Assembly: GCF_029953285.1 (NCBI RefSeq)
Contig: NZ_JASAOI010000051.1
Location: 1 to 64,000 of the forward strand
Direction: 5' to 3'
DNA length: 64,000 nt
Origin: Yinghuangia seranimata
GTDB taxonomy: Bacteria > Actinomycetota > Actinomycetes > Streptomycetales > Streptomycetaceae
The notes beneath the pieces were generated by a model. It was not told the DNA's origin. It was given only the letters and a program-made list of their open reading frames with translations, and searched no databases. The position numbers and the translations under genes are program-made. Shown here piece after piece: positions 1 through 8,747 of the stretch; position 1 is the first letter of the stretch; every line of letters begins with the position of its first letter.

Positions 1-1
1 C

Positions 2-151
2 TTCGCGTTCACGCTGTGGATGGTCTACGGCTCCGGCGCGGACGCCGTCCTGAAGAGCCTGATCCTGCTGCTGGTCGGCATCCCGGTCTACATCTGGGTC
101 AAGGCGTCCCGCGGCGAATACGGCCCCAAGATCGAACAGCCGGCCGAATAG
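2..151 (+). CDS. C-terminal end of an APC-family amino acid permease (partial)
   Basis: The window opens inside this gene. The visible 49 residues contain one hydrophobic segment (LWMVYGSGADAVLKSLILLL) followed by a second short hydrophobic stretch ending in IWVKA, then a charged cytoplasmic tail and the stop at 149-151. This layout is typical of the last helix of basic amino acid/polyamine antiporters such as arginine/ornithine exchangers in the APC superfamily. The family call rests on a short tail only, so substrate cannot be named. It would act in the cytoplasmic membrane. Confidence 0.5.
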   Translation, partial: FAFTLWMVYGSGADAVLKSLILLLVGIPVYIWVKASRGEYGPKIEQPAE

Positions 152-238
152 CCGGGCAAGGGGATCCGTTCACCGCGCCCTTGCTCTCCCTCAGGCCGGT
201 CCTCGGCGCGTCGCCATTCCTCCCCGAACGGACCGCCT

Positions 239-260
239 GGCAGGGCCAATCGGCCCTGCC
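239..260. promoter_or_regulatory. 22-bp palindrome before Hsp20, candidate stress operator
   Basis: Perfect 9-bp arms GGCAGGGCC / GGCCCTGCC flank AATC. The inner end lies 62 nt before the Hsp20 start codon. The same arms, with only the central 4 bp changed, recur at 13069-13090 before the hydrogenase operon, and a weaker version is at 904-919 before the SHOCT gene. Shared sequence at a similar distance from stress genes suggests an operator, perhaps for a DosR/OsdR-type response regulator. It could equally act as the terminator hairpin of the upstream permease. Confidence 0.5.
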
Positions 261-322
261 CGCCCGCTCACCGCGGCGGGAGATTGGAAGCGCCCGGAAG
301 GCGGGCGGAAAGGAGAACGGCG

Positions 323-742
323 ATGGGAAACGCACCCGCACGCCGGACCTTCTGGTCCGGCTTCCCCGAGCTGATCGACTGGCTTGAGGTCGGCCTCCCG
401 ATCGACGTCGCCGATGCGCGCGGGATGCGCATCGAGGAGTCGGTGGGCGAGGGTCTGTACACCGTACGCGCCGAGATCCCGGGCATCGACCCGGACAAGG
501 ATCTGGAACTGTCGGTCTCCGGCGGCGTCCTCACGATTCACGCCGTACGGCAGTCCCAGACGACGGGCAAGCACCGCAGCGAGTTCCGGTACGGCGCCTA
601 CACGCGCGGTGTCCGCCTCCCCGAGGGTGCCCACGAGGACAAGGCGACCGCCGAGTACAAGGGCGGCGTCCTCACTGTGACGGTGCCCTTCGACGAGAAG
701 AAGCGCGGCAGCAAGACCATCAAGGTCAAGAAGACCGACTGA
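323..742 (+). CDS. Hsp20/alpha-crystallin family small heat shock protein
   Basis: A 139-residue small heat-shock chaperone, expected to hold unfolding cytosolic proteins in oligomers without ATP. The alpha-crystallin domain spans roughly residues 40-135. It contains the typical strand YTVRAEIPGIDPDKDLELSV and the C-terminal signature GVLTVTVPF, with a lysine-rich tail. The start at 323 is chosen because AAGGAG lies just upstream at 310-315; an in-frame start at 284 has no such site. The gene sits beside a polyphosphate kinase, a universal stress protein and a hydrogenase, a grouping seen in dormancy regulons of actinobacteria (Mycobacterium hspX is a DosR target). The palindrome at 239-260 may control it. 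Confidence 0.9.
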   Translation: MGNAPARRTFWSGFPELIDWLEVGLPIDVADARGMRIEESVGEGLYTVRAEIPGIDPDKDLELSVSGGVLTIHAVRQSQTTGKHRSEFRYGAYTRGVRLPEGAHEDKATAEYKGGVLTVTVPFDEKKRGSKTIKVKKTD

Positions 743-829
743 CCGGCGCGGTGCGTTCGGAGCGTCGGATGGACGTGCCGAGCGCGGCTCGGCCGTCGGA
801 CATTGAGAGGAGCCGGGCAAGGGGAGACA

Positions 830-858
830 GGGGCGCCGCCTCGGCGAGGCGGCGCCCC
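830..858. terminator. Rho-independent-like hairpin after Hsp20 gene
   Basis: Perfect 13-bp GC-only stem (830-842 pairing with 846-858) with a 3-nt loop, 88 nt after the Hsp20 stop codon. No T-tract follows, as is usual for actinomycete terminators. Confidence 0.7.
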
Positions 859-903
859 ACCGCGTCCGGCCCCCATCGGATCACGGCAACACGTGCTGCC
901 CAC

Positions 904-919
904 TGGGCACTTCGGCCCT
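904..919. promoter_or_regulatory. Imperfect palindrome before the SHOCT gene, candidate operator
   Basis: TGGGCA-CTTC-GGCCCT resembles the inner part of the palindromes at 239-260 and 13069-13090 (AGGGCC-4-GGCCCT), with two mismatches in the left arm. Its end lies 60 nt before the GTG start at 980, close to the 62-69 nt spacing of the other two copies. Confidence 0.35.
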
Positions 920-979
920 GTTGCCGATCGGAGCCGCAGCGCAAAGTGGCAGTGAGGAACAACCTAGGAGGTGGGTCAC

Positions 980-1303
980 GTGACCGTACTCGTCAACCTT
1001 GTCGGCGCCGCCGCTCAGAGCGCGGCGGCATACCGCGGACACATGGACGACGACGGCTCCGAATGGATGTGGTTCCTGGGCCCGCTCGCGATGACCGTGT
1101 GGTTCGCACTCCTTGCCCTTCTCGTCTGGTGGATCGTCACACTCGTGAACCGCCGTGCCGCAGCCGCCACCGTGTCGTCCCGCAAGGACCCCGGATCTCC
1201 GGAAGAGATCCTCGCGACGCGCTTCGCCCGCGGAGAGATCGGCGCCGACGAGTTCCGCGAGGCGCGCGCGCAGCTTCGCGAGCAGCGCGGTCCGAGTAGT
1301 TGA
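980..1303 (+). CDS. Small membrane protein with C-terminal SHOCT domain
   Basis: A 107-residue protein with one membrane segment (about residues 32-56, WMWFLGPLAMTVWFALLALL). A SHOCT motif follows near the C-terminus: SPEEILATRFARGEIGADEF then RARAQL-type residues. SHOCT is a short oligomerisation or tethering motif of unknown biochemical role, often fused to single membrane helices. The GTG start at 980 is preferred because AGGAGG at 966-971 is spaced 8 nt from it. The gene stands alone between the Hsp20 terminator and the PPK2 gene. The half-conserved palindrome at 904-919 suggests co-regulation with the neighbouring stress genes. Confidence 0.8.
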   Translation: MTVLVNLVGAAAQSAAAYRGHMDDDGSEWMWFLGPLAMTVWFALLALLVWWIVTLVNRRAAAATVSSRKDPGSPEEILATRFARGEIGADEFREARAQLREQRGPSS

Positions 1304-1366
1304 CCCATCGCTGGTCCAGTGACGGATAGCCGACAGGGCCAGACCCGACCGTAGAGGGGCGGCGGC

Positions 1367-2341
1367 ATGCCGACTTCCAAGGCCGTATCCATACCCGGCG
1401 ACGACGATTCCCTGGCCGCGGGCGCCCGCTTCGGCGGCACCGCGCTGGACGGATTCGTCGTCCAGGAAATCGGCGACGACGACCCAGCCCTGCTACGCCC
1501 TGACGGCCGCCCGGTACAGACCTGGCGCGAGGACTACCCCTACAGCCGCAAGCTGTCCCGCCGAGACTACGAGGCCGTCAAGCGCGACCTCCAGATCGAG
1601 CTGCTGAAGCTCCAGTCCTGGGTCAAGGCGTCGGGCGGGCGGATCGTCATCCTGTTCGAGGGCCGGGACGCGGCCGGCAAAGGCGGGACGATCAAACGCT
1701 TCACCGAGCACCTCAACCCGCGCGGCGCGCGCGTGGTCGCGCTGGAGAAGCAGACCGAACGCGAGAGCACGCAGTGGTACTTCCAGCGCTACGTCGCCCA
1801 TCTTCCCTCCGCCGGTGAGATCGTGATGTTCGACCGCTCGTGGTACAACCGGGCCGGCGTCGAACGGGTCATGGGCTTCTGCACGCCCCGTGAATACATC
1901 GAGTTCCTTCGGCAGGCACCGGACTTCGAGCGCATGTTGGTGCGGGACGGCATCCGGCTCGTCAAATTCTGGTTCTCCGTATCGCGCGGTGAGCAGCGCC
2001 GCCGGTTCGCCGTCCGGCAGATCGACCCCGTCCGGCAGTGGAAGCTCAGCCCGGTCGACCTCGCCTCCCTCGACAAGTGGGACGCCTACACCGAGGCCAA
2101 AGAACTGATGTTCTTCCACACCGACACCGCCGACGCGCCCTGGACCGTGGTCAAGAGCAACGACAAGAAGCGCGCCCGCATCGAGGCCATGCGCTTCGTG
2201 CTCGATCGATTCGCGTACGAGGACAAGGACGCGGGCGTGGTGGGCAGACCCGACGCACGCATTGCCGGTCCCGCGTCGCGGCTGTTCGAGTCCGGCGAAC
2301 GCGAGGCACGCATCCTCGCCCGCAAAGGACTCGGCATGTGA
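1367..2341 (+). CDS. ppk2: Polyphosphate kinase 2 family protein
   Basis: A 324-residue PPK2-family enzyme. PPK2 enzymes transfer phosphate between polyphosphate and nucleotides, mostly regenerating NTPs from NDPs or NMPs at the expense of polyphosphate. The P-loop GRDAAGKGG is near residues 102-110. The Walker B-like segment MFDRSWYNRAGVERVMGF is near 154-171, and the lid region with RRRFAVRQ-type arginines follows. Length fits a single-domain class I PPK2. The gene is followed 43 nt later by a universal stress protein remnant. Polyphosphate use fits the energy-limited, low-oxygen theme of the region. The exact nucleotide preference cannot be read from sequence alone. Confidence 0.9.
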   Translation: MPTSKAVSIPGDDDSLAAGARFGGTALDGFVVQEIGDDDPALLRPDGRPVQTWREDYPYSRKLSRRDYEAVKRDLQIELLKLQSWVKASGGRIVILFEGRDAAGKGGTIKRFTEHLNPRGARVVALEKQTERESTQWYFQRYVAHLPSAGEIVMFDRSWYNRAGVERVMGFCTPREYIEFLRQAPDFERMLVRDGIRLVKFWFSVSRGEQRRRFAVRQIDPVRQWKLSPVDLASLDKWDAYTEAKELMFFHTDTADAPWTVVKSNDKKRARIEAMRFVLDRFAYEDKDAGVVGRPDARIAGPASRLFESGEREARILARKGLGM

Positions 2342-2383
2342 CACCGGGTGGCCGATGTCGCCGTCGGACCGAAGGAGCAGGCC

Positions 2384-3065
2384 ATGAGCACCGACGCCCC
2401 GGCCCCGAGCGGCCCCGTGATCTGCGGCGTCGACGGCTCGGACTTCGCGCGGCACGCCGTCGACTGGGCCGCCGACGAAGCCGCCCTGCGCGACCTCGAC
2501 CTCGAGCTGTTGCACGCTTGGGAACCCAAGGCGTTCGAATCCCACGACTGGTACGGCGAACTCCTCCACGACGCCGGGGTCGAAGCGCTGCAGCGCTACG
2601 CCGCACACGCCCGCGCCCGCCATCCCGGCCTCACGGTCACCACGGACACCGTCCACGACAAGGCCGCCACAGCCCTGTGCGACGCGTCCGACCGCGCCGC
2701 CCTGCTGGTCGTCGGCCGCCGCGGCCTCGGCGGATTCACCGGCATGCTCCTCGGCTCCGTCAGCCGCAAGCTCGCCGGGCGCTGCCGGTGCCCGCTCCCC
2801 TCCCTCCGCGCGTTGCCGCTGCGAGCCGTGCACGCCTGGGCCTTTCCGCCCATCCCGGCGTTCGGTATGGCGTCGGTCCCCATCCCGCCTGCCAACGACA
2901 TCCTCTATACCGCGCAGTACGCCGCCGAGGGCATGCTCACCCGGACCGTCGCACCGTTCCGCGCGCGGTATCCGGCGGTGGCCGTCACCGAGGAGGTCGT
3001 CAACCGTCCCGCCACCGGGCCCTGGTCACGGCCTCGGAAGACGCCGCGCTCACCGCACCACGCCC
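2384..3065 (+). pseudogene. Decayed tandem universal stress protein (Usp)
   Basis: The N-terminal Usp domain is complete (residues 1-140 from ATG 2384: VICGVDGSDFARHAV, then VVGRRGLGGFTGMLLGSVS with the nucleotide-binding G-x9-G(S/T) pattern). The second domain has lost its start: the first domain runs from CRCPLPSL straight into LRAVHAWAF, which normally lies about 40 residues into domain two. A further frameshift near 3017-3020 breaks the end, since TASEDAAL continues in another frame. Without correction the reading frame runs on antisense through hypE. The gene is therefore probably inactive, or works only as a single-domain protein. A good RBS (AAGGAG) precedes the ATG. Confidence 0.75.
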
Positions 3066-3119
3066 GTTCCGGGTTTCCGGCACGGAGCAGCGGACCACAA
3101 CCGCGCACCGTGCAATCAG

Positions 3120-3138
3120 GATCCGCGAGAAGCGGATC
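3120..3138. terminator. Small hairpin downstream of hypE
   Basis: GATCCGC / GCGGATC arms (3120-3126 and 3132-3138) around a 5-nt loop, about 110 nt beyond the hypE stop. It lies between two convergent genes and could end either transcript. The stem is short, so confidence is modest. Confidence 0.4.
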
Positions 3139-3246
3139 GGTCCTTCCCGTCTCCTGCTGTTGCCCCCCAAAGCCGATCGGGCTGGTCGGGGGTGCCGGGC
3201 GGCACAGGGGCGGCCGCCCGACGCCCCGGCTCAGGAGCCGTACCGG

Positions 3247-4542
3247 TCAGCAGATCCGCGGGAGTTGCTCGCCGATCGGCATCTCGACGGGGCGGATCCC
3301 GCCCAGCCCGGTCCGCATCACCACCCGCCCGGGTCTACCCGCCGCAACCGTCCCGATCGCCACGGCGTCGCGCGACTCGGGCAGTTCGCGCAGCGCGGCC
3401 AGTGCGGCATCGGCGCGGTCCGGCGCGACCATCGCGAGCAGGCAGCCCTCGTTGGCAACGTGGAGCGGGTCCAGGCCGAGCAGGTCGCAGGCCGCGGCGA
3501 CCGCGGGCGGGACGGGCAGGGCGAGTTCGTCGACGGCGATCTCGACGCCCGAGTCGCGGGCGATCTCGGTGAGCGCGGCGGCGACGCCGCCGCGCGTGGG
3601 GTCGCGCAGCGTGTGCACGTCCGCGCCGAGGGGGGCCAGGGCCCGCACGACCCGGTGCAGGGGCCGGGTGTCGGACGCGATGTCGGCCTCGAACCCCAGG
3701 TCGCCGCGCGCACTGAGCACGGTGATTCCGTGCAGGCCGATCGGCCCGGACAGCAGCACGACGTCGCCCGGGCGGGCCGCGCCCGCAGAGGGCCGCAGCC
3801 CCGGGATCCGGCGGCCGATGCCGGTGGTGGTGAGGAACAGCCGGTCGGCGGCGCCGCGTTCGACGACCTTGGTATCGCCGGTGACCACCGTGATGCCGGC
3901 GGCGCGGGCCGCGCGCCCGACCGAGGCGAACACCGCCTGGAGGTCGGCGATCGGCAGGCCTTCCTCGATGATCGCGGCGAGCGCCAGCGCCACGGGCATG
4001 GCGCCGCGCATCGCGAGGTCGTTGACGGTGCCGTGCACCGCGAGCGCTCCGATGTCGCCGCCCGGGAAGAACAGCGGGTGGACGACGAAGCCGTCAGTGG
4101 AAATCACCAGGTCGGCGTCGGGTCCTGCCTCCGCGTCCGGGTCCGCGGTCGGTGTGCTTTCCTCGCGCGGCCGCCAGTCGAGCAGTGCGGCGTCCTCCAG
4201 CGGGCGGCCGGAGGGTCGGCCGTCGGTGCGCAGCCCGGGCAGCAGGACGCGCTCGAGCAGTTCCGCCTGGAGGCGTCCCCCCGCTCCGTGGCCAAGGAGC
4301 ACGTGCCCCGATTCGGCGTGCGGCACCGGGCAGCCGCCCTGGGCGAGCGCGGTGCCCGGATGGACGGTGGGCGGTGCGGGGGCGACGTGCCCGAGGACCG
4401 GGCGCAGTCCCGACGGTACGTCGGGCAGGTGTTCCCAAGGCGTTTCCCGGTTCGGCGCCGGCGAAGACGCCGCCGTGCGCCGTGCGTTCGTCGGGGTTCC
4501 GCCGACCTGAGGCGTCTCGCTGCCGGTGGTCCTCGTGCTCAT
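3247..4542 (-). CDS. hypE: Hydrogenase maturation protein HypE
   Basis: A 431-residue HypE. It receives a carbamoyl group from HypF on its C-terminal cysteine and dehydrates it to a cyanide ligand for the NiFe centre. The C-terminus ends in PRIC, the conserved carbamoylated tail. The AIR-synthase-like ATPase core is visible in [33 protein letters not shown] and [12 protein letters not shown]. The N-terminus is about 80 residues longer than usual, with a Gly/Pro-rich start. ATG at 4542 is chosen because it follows GGGAAAGGAG and overlaps the hypD stop in an ATGA, so the two are translationally coupled. It is the last gene of the hydrogenase operon. Confidence 0.93.
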   Translation of the reverse strand: MSTRTTGSETPQVGGTPTNARRTAASSPAPNRETPWEHLPDVPSGLRPVLGHVAPAPPTVHPGTALAQGGCPVPHAESGHVLLGHGAGGRLQAELLERVLLPGLRTDGRPSGRPLEDAALLDWRPREESTPTADPDAEAGPDADLVISTDGFVVHPLFFPGGDIGALAVHGTVNDLAMRGAMPVALALAAIIEEGLPIADLQAVFASVGRAARAAGITVVTGDTKVVERGAADRLFLTTTGIGRRIPGLRPSAGAARPGDVVLLSGPIGLHGITVLSARGDLGFEADIASDTRPLHRVVRALAPLGADVHTLRDPTRGGVAAALTEIARDSGVEIAVDELALPVPPAVAAACDLLGLDPLHVANEGCLLAMVAPDRADAALAALRELPESRDAVAIGTVAAGRPGRVVMRTGLGGIRPVEMPIGEQLPRIC

Positions 4543-5636
4543 CGCGGGCTCCTTTCCCGTCCCGCCGCGTGGTAGGCGGCGCATGTGCCCTCGCTGGAGA
4601 CCATGGGGGCGCCGAGTGGATGGCGTGGTGTGCAGCGCACGCCGTAGGCGGGGCAGTCGGTCGGCACGACGGTCCCGGTCAGCACCGCCCCGGCCAGGCA
4701 TTCGGCCGGTTCAGTGCTGGCGGGCACGTCCGGTGCGAGGCGGCGCAGCGCGTCGAAGTGCGCGAACTCGTCGGTGAGCTCCAGCCCACTGCCGGGGATG
4801 GGGCCGATGCCACGCCAAGGCCGGTCGGCGATCCGGAACACGCGGCGGACGGCGTCGCGTGCGGCGGTGTTGCCGGTCCGGCGAACGGCGCGGGCGTACT
4901 GGTTCTCGACGCGGGCCTGCCCGGCCTCGAGCTGCCGCACGGCCATGAGCACGCCCTCGACCAGGTCGAGCGGTTCGAACCCGGTGACCACGATCGGCAC
5001 CCGGTAGCGGGCGGCGATGGGCTCGTACTCTGTCCACCCCATCACGGCGCAGACGTGCCCGGCGGCGAGGAAGGCCTGGACCTGGCAGTCCGGCGCGTCG
5101 AGCAGCGCGGTCATCGCCGGGGGCACGAGCACATGGCTGACCAGCAGGGAGAAGTTCTCCAGCCCCAGTTCGGCGGCGCGCAGCACCGCCATCGCGGTGG
5201 TCGGCGCGGTGGTCTCGAACCCGACCGCCAGCAGCACGACTTCCCGCCCCGGCTCCGCCGCGGCCAGGCGCAGCGCGTCCAACGGCGAGTAGACGACCCG
5301 GACGTCGCCGCCGCGGGCGCGCACGGACAGCAGGTCGCCGTCGCTGCCCGGCACGCGCAGCATGTCGCCGAAGCTGGCCAGGACGACGTCGTCACGTGCG
5401 GCCAGTGCCAGGGCGCGGTCGATGGTCTCCAGAGGCGTCACGCACACGGGGCAGCCCGGCCCGTGGATCATGCGGATGCCGGCGGGCAGGAGTTCGTCGA
5501 TGCCCTGGCGGACCAGGGTGTGGGTCTGGCCGCCGCAGACTTCCATGATCCGCCAGGGGCGGGTCGCGGTGATGCGGAGTTCGTCCAGCAGACGCCGCGC
5601 GGCCACCGGGTCGCGGAATTCGTCGACGTACTTCAC
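4539..5636 (-). CDS. hypD: Hydrogenase maturation protein HypD
   Basis: A 365-residue HypD, the iron-sulfur scaffold on which, with HypC, the Fe(CN)2(CO) unit is assembled. Hallmarks are [10 protein letters not shown] near residue 34, [10 protein letters not shown] near 60, HVCAVMGW in the middle, and the C-terminal cysteine set (DCPAYGVRC, then EGTCAAYH) that binds the 4Fe-4S cluster. It starts with GTG at 5636, whose bases overlap the hypC stop (GTGA). Its own stop overlaps the hypE ATG. All catalytic motifs look intact. Confidence 0.95.
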   Translation of the reverse strand: MKYVDEFRDPVAARRLLDELRITATRPWRIMEVCGGQTHTLVRQGIDELLPAGIRMIHGPGCPVCVTPLETIDRALALAARDDVVLASFGDMLRVPGSDGDLLSVRARGGDVRVVYSPLDALRLAAAEPGREVVLLAVGFETTAPTTAMAVLRAAELGLENFSLLVSHVLVPPAMTALLDAPDCQVQAFLAAGHVCAVMGWTEYEPIAARYRVPIVVTGFEPLDLVEGVLMAVRQLEAGQARVENQYARAVRRTGNTAARDAVRRVFRIADRPWRGIGPIPGSGLELTDEFAHFDALRRLAPDVPASTEPAECLAGAVLTGTVVPTDCPAYGVRCTPRHPLGAPMVSSEGTCAAYHAAGRERSPR

Positions 5637-5914
5637 GGTCGCTCGCCTCCTGGCGCCGGTGCCCGCTCGGGGCCGAGCTCGGCCTCCATCAGGCCGTCGA
5701 CCTCGCGCAGCAGGGCCAGGGTGCGCATGGCCTCGGTCTCGTCGACCAGGCTGATCGCGAAGCCGACGTGCACAACGACGTAGTGGCCCACCTCCGCATC
5801 CGGGGTGTACGCAAGGCACACCTCGCGGCGCACGCCGCCGAAGTCGACGACGCCGGTGCGCAGTCCGGGGTCGGCGAGGATCCGTTCGATCCGGCCGGGG
5901 ACTCCGAGGCACAT
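5633..5914 (-). CDS. hypC: Hydrogenase assembly chaperone HypC/HupF
   Basis: A 93-residue HypC. It begins MCLGVPG, whose Cys2 is the residue that holds the iron ligand intermediate and contacts the large-subunit precursor, and later has [19 protein letters not shown], both family signatures. The ATG at 5914 lies 8 nt after GGAG. The hypF stop is 2 nt upstream, and the hypC stop overlaps the hypD GTG. Only one hypC-like gene is present, matching a single large subunit. Confidence 0.95.
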   Translation of the reverse strand: MCLGVPGRIERILADPGLRTGVVDFGGVRREVCLAYTPDAEVGHYVVVHVGFAISLVDETEAMRTLALLREVDGLMEAELGPERAPAPGGERP

Positions 5915-5916
5915 GC

Positions 5917-8241
5917 TCAATGCTCCTTTCGCAGGCGGGCCGCCGCCACCGCGGCTTGTCCGTAGCTGATGCCGCCGTCCCCGGCAGGCAGCAGGCGCGG
6001 TGCGAGGACGGTCAGGCCGAGGGCGGACAGCGCGGCGGTGACCTCGCGCGCCAGCAGCCGGTTGTCGAAGCAGCCGCCACCCAGGCACACCGTGCGGGTG
6101 CCGGCGGCGCGGGCCGCGGGTTCGACGAGGGCCGCTGTGACCGCCGCGAGGGTGCGGTGGAACGCGGCGGCCACGCGAGGCACGGGTGTGCCCTCTGCGG
6201 CGGCGGCGAGCAGCGCGGCGAGCGTCGGTGCCGGGTCGTACACCCGCAGCCCGGCGTGTTCTGCGATGCGCCAGGGCAGTTCGGGGCGGTCGGCGGAGCG
6301 GTCCCGCAAGGCCTCGGTCTCCAAGGCGATCGCCGCCTCGGCCTCGTAGCTGACACTGTGGCGCAGGCCGAGGAGCGCGGCCGCGGTGTCGAACAGGCGT
6401 CCGGCGCTGGACGCGCGCGGGCATCGCACGTCCGCGCGCAGCATCGCGGTGATGCGGTCCACCATCGTCGGCTCCAGGCCGCCGGTGAACACGGCGACCA
6501 GCGCGGGATCCTGGGGCGGTGCGCCCAGTGGCTCGGCGCCGAGCAGGTGGCCGAGCGCGGCGCGGGCGGGGTGGCGGACGGCGGCGTCCCCGCCGGGTAG
6601 CGGCGCGGCGGCGAACCGGGCGACGCGCCGGTATCCGGCGAGGTCGGCGACGAGGATCTCGCCGCCCCACAGGGTTCCGTCGTCGCCGAGTCCGAGCCCG
6701 TCGTAGGCGACGCCGACGAAGGTGCCGGTGTGGCCGTGCTCGGCGGCGCAGGCGGCCACGTGCGCGTGGTGGTGCTGCACGGCGATCCGCTGGGCGACCG
6801 GCAGGCTCGCCGCCCAGCGGGTGGAGAGGTAACCGGGGTGCAGGTCGTGCGCGACCGCGGCGGGGGTGAACGCGTGGACCGTGGAGAGTCTGCGGTAGCT
6901 GTGTTCGAGGCTGTCGGCGGCGTCGGCGTCCCCCAGGTCACCGGTGTGCGGGCCGACCACGGCGAAGTCGTCGCGGGCGAGGGTGAGGGTGTGCTTGAGG
7001 TGTGCGCCCGCGCCGAGCACCGGCACAGGGGCCGGGACCGGGAGCCGCACCGGCGCGGGGGCCAGGCCGCGTGCCCGTCGCAGCGGGCGGCCGGTGCCCG
7101 CCTGGACCGCGACGACCGAGTCGTCGTAGCGGGCCAGGATCGGCCGGTCGTGGCCGAGGAACCCGTCCGCGACGTCGGCGAGTCGGGCCGCCGCGTCCGC
7201 GTCGTCGATGGCGATCGGCTCGCCCGAACGATTGCCGCTGGTGACCACCAGCGGGCGGTCCAGGTCGGCGAGCAGCAGGTGGTGCAGCGGCGTGGTGGGC
7301 AGCATCAGCCCGATGCGGTCGGTGCCCGGGTGCAGCGCTTCGGCGGGCAGCCGCGTGTCGGCCCGGGCGTCGACCAGGACGATCGGCGCGGCGCGGTCGG
7401 CGAGGAGCACGGCCTCGGCGTCCGTCAGGTCCGCAACGCGGCGTGCCGCATCCAGGTCGCGCACCATCACGGCCAGCGGTTTGGCCGGACGCCCCTTGCG
7501 TCGGCGCAGTCGTGCGACGGTCAGCGGGTCACGGGCGTCGCAGACCAGCTGGTAGCCGCCGAGGCCCTTGACCGCGGCAATGCCCCCGGCGGCGATCAGC
7601 AGTTCGGCGCGCAGCAGGGCCGCCGCGCCGGACGCCGCCGCGCCGCCGTCCTGCCGCCAGGCGAGCGTGGGGCCGCAGTCCGGACAGGCGAGCGGTTCGG
7701 CGTGGAAGCGCCGGTCCGCGGGGTCGGCGTACTCCCGAGCGCAACGCCTACACAGCGGGAACCCGCGCATCGCGGTGCGCTCCCGGTCGTACGGCAGCGC
7801 GGCGATCACCGTGGCGCGCGGCCCGCAGTCAGTGCAGTTGGTGAACGGGTAACGGTAGCGGCGGTCGGCGGGGGCGAACAGTTCGCGGAGGCACGCCGCG
7901 CAGGTCGCCAGGTCCGGTGGCACGGTGCGCGGCAGGTCGGTGCGGTCGCTGCTGGCCGCCACCGCGAAGCCGCTGCCGGGTGCGGGGGCGGCGCCGACGA
8001 GGCTGCCGGTGAGCACCGCGGTGACCTCGGCGGCAGGGGGTGCGTCACGTACCAGCCGTTCGGTGAAACAGGCCAACTCCAGTGCGCCGCCGCCGGCTTC
8101 GATGACGACGTGGCCTCCGGCGTTGCTGACCCGTCCGTCCAGGCCGAGCGCGGTGGCGAGCCGGTGCACGAAGGGTCGGAATCCCACGCCTTGCACGGTC
8201 CCGTACACCTCGATGCGGCGGGCGACGGCAGTGCCGGTCAT
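5917..8241 (-). CDS. hypF: Carbamoyltransferase HypF
   Basis: A 774-residue HypF, which makes carbamoyl-adenylate from carbamoyl phosphate and ATP and hands the carbamoyl group to HypE. Domain order is complete: acylphosphatase-like (residues 8-95, [16 protein letters not shown]), a double zinc finger with CAAC, CTDC, CRRC and CPDC pairs (about 105-190), a YrdC-like domain (about 205-390, [12 protein letters not shown]), and a Kae1-like C-terminal domain containing [18 protein letters not shown] 8241 overlaps the stop of the protease gene (ATGA). Confidence 0.95.
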   Translation of the reverse strand: MTGTAVARRIEVYGTVQGVGFRPFVHRLATALGLDGRVSNAGGHVVIEAGGGALELACFTERLVRDAPPAAEVTAVLTGSLVGAAPAPGSGFAVAASSDRTDLPRTVPPDLATCAACLRELFAPADRRYRYPFTNCTDCGPRATVIAALPYDRERTAMRGFPLCRRCAREYADPADRRFHAEPLACPDCGPTLAWRQDGGAAASGAAALLRAELLIAAGGIAAVKGLGGYQLVCDARDPLTVARLRRRKGRPAKPLAVMVRDLDAARRVADLTDAEAVLLADRAAPIVLVDARADTRLPAEALHPGTDRIGLMLPTTPLHHLLLADLDRPLVVTSGNRSGEPIAIDDADAAARLADVADGFLGHDRPILARYDDSVVAVQAGTGRPLRRARGLAPAPVRLPVPAPVPVLGAGAHLKHTLTLARDDFAVVGPHTGDLGDADAADSLEHSYRRLSTVHAFTPAAVAHDLHPGYLSTRWAASLPVAQRIAVQHHHAHVAACAAEHGHTGTFVGVAYDGLGLGDDGTLWGGEILVADLAGYRRVARFAAAPLPGGDAAVRHPARAALGHLLGAEPLGAPPQDPALVAVFTGGLEPTMVDRITAMLRADVRCPRASSAGRLFDTAAALLGLRHSVSYEAEAAIALETEALRDRSADRPELPWRIAEHAGLRVYDPAPTLAALLAAAAEGTPVPRVAAAFHRTLAAVTAALVEPAARAAGTRTVCLGGGCFDNRLLAREVTAALSALGLTVLAPRLLPAGDGGISYGQAAVAAARLRKEH

Positions 8242-8747
8242 GACGCGCTCTCGGCGACGGGGTCCGCATCCCGGGCCCGGACGCCGCGCCATGCGGCGGC
8301 GACCTCGTCCAGGACCCGGCCCGCGAGCGCGGGCAGCGCCGCGGCGACGGGCGCACTGGGCTCGGTGCCCCAGCCGAAGTCGGTGCCCTCGACGGCGTGC
8401 ACGACCAGTCGGCGCGGCAGTCGGCCCAGCACGTCGGCCAGTTGCACCGCCTCGCCCGGCCCGAGCCCGTGCGAGCTGGACGCCGCTCTGGTGGTCAACG
8501 CCGCCCGGTCGGCGTCGAGGCGGTGCAGCCTGCCGGGGTGGGACGGGTGGACGTGTGCGGCCTCGACGACGACCACCACGTCCTCCGGCTCCCACAGCGC
8601 GAGCATCCTGATCGGGTCCCCGTCGCTGAGCGCCACCTTCGTGCCCTCGGGCACCCGGTGGTCGATCATCGCGGCCACACGGGGCCCGGCACCGTCGTCG
8701 CGCCGGTACTCGTTGCCGACGCACACCACCACCACGCGTCCGTTCAC
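8238..8747 (-). CDS. Hydrogenase maturation protease (HybD/HycI-like, M52)
   Basis: A 169-residue endopeptidase that clips the C-terminal extension of the large subunit after nickel insertion. The N-terminus VVVVCVGNEYRRDDGAGPRV carries the conserved GNxxRxDDGxG nickel-sensing motif. VEAAHV and HGLG, where the second and third metal ligands normally fall, also match the family pattern. Start is GTG at 8747, overlapping the large-subunit stop (GTGA). Its target is evidently the adjacent alpha subunit, which keeps a nine-residue tail after its last metal-binding motif. Confidence 0.9.
   Translation of the reverse strand: MNGRVVVVCVGNEYRRDDGAGPRVAAMIDHRVPEGTKVALSDGDPIRMLALWEPEDVVVVVEAAHVHPSHPGRLHRLDADRAALTTRAASSSHGLGPGEAVQLADVLGRLPRRLVVHAVEGTDFGWGTEPSAPVAAALPALAGRVLDEVAAAWRGVRARDADPVAESAS

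Noticed and set aside
239-260. Palindrome considered only as a terminator of the permease gene
   Set aside because: Possible, but identical arms recur before the hydrogenase operon at the same distance from a start codon, so operator is the better primary reading.
1493-2833. Minus-strand open frame of 446 codons opposite PPK2
   Set aside because: Complement shadow of a clearly conserved kinase gene, caused by high GC third positions.
2038-4575. Plus-strand open frames of 720 and 845 codons across 2038-4575
   Set aside because: They read antisense through hypE with Arg/Pro-rich low-complexity protein; only the first 230 or so codons of one of them (from 2384) match a family (Usp).
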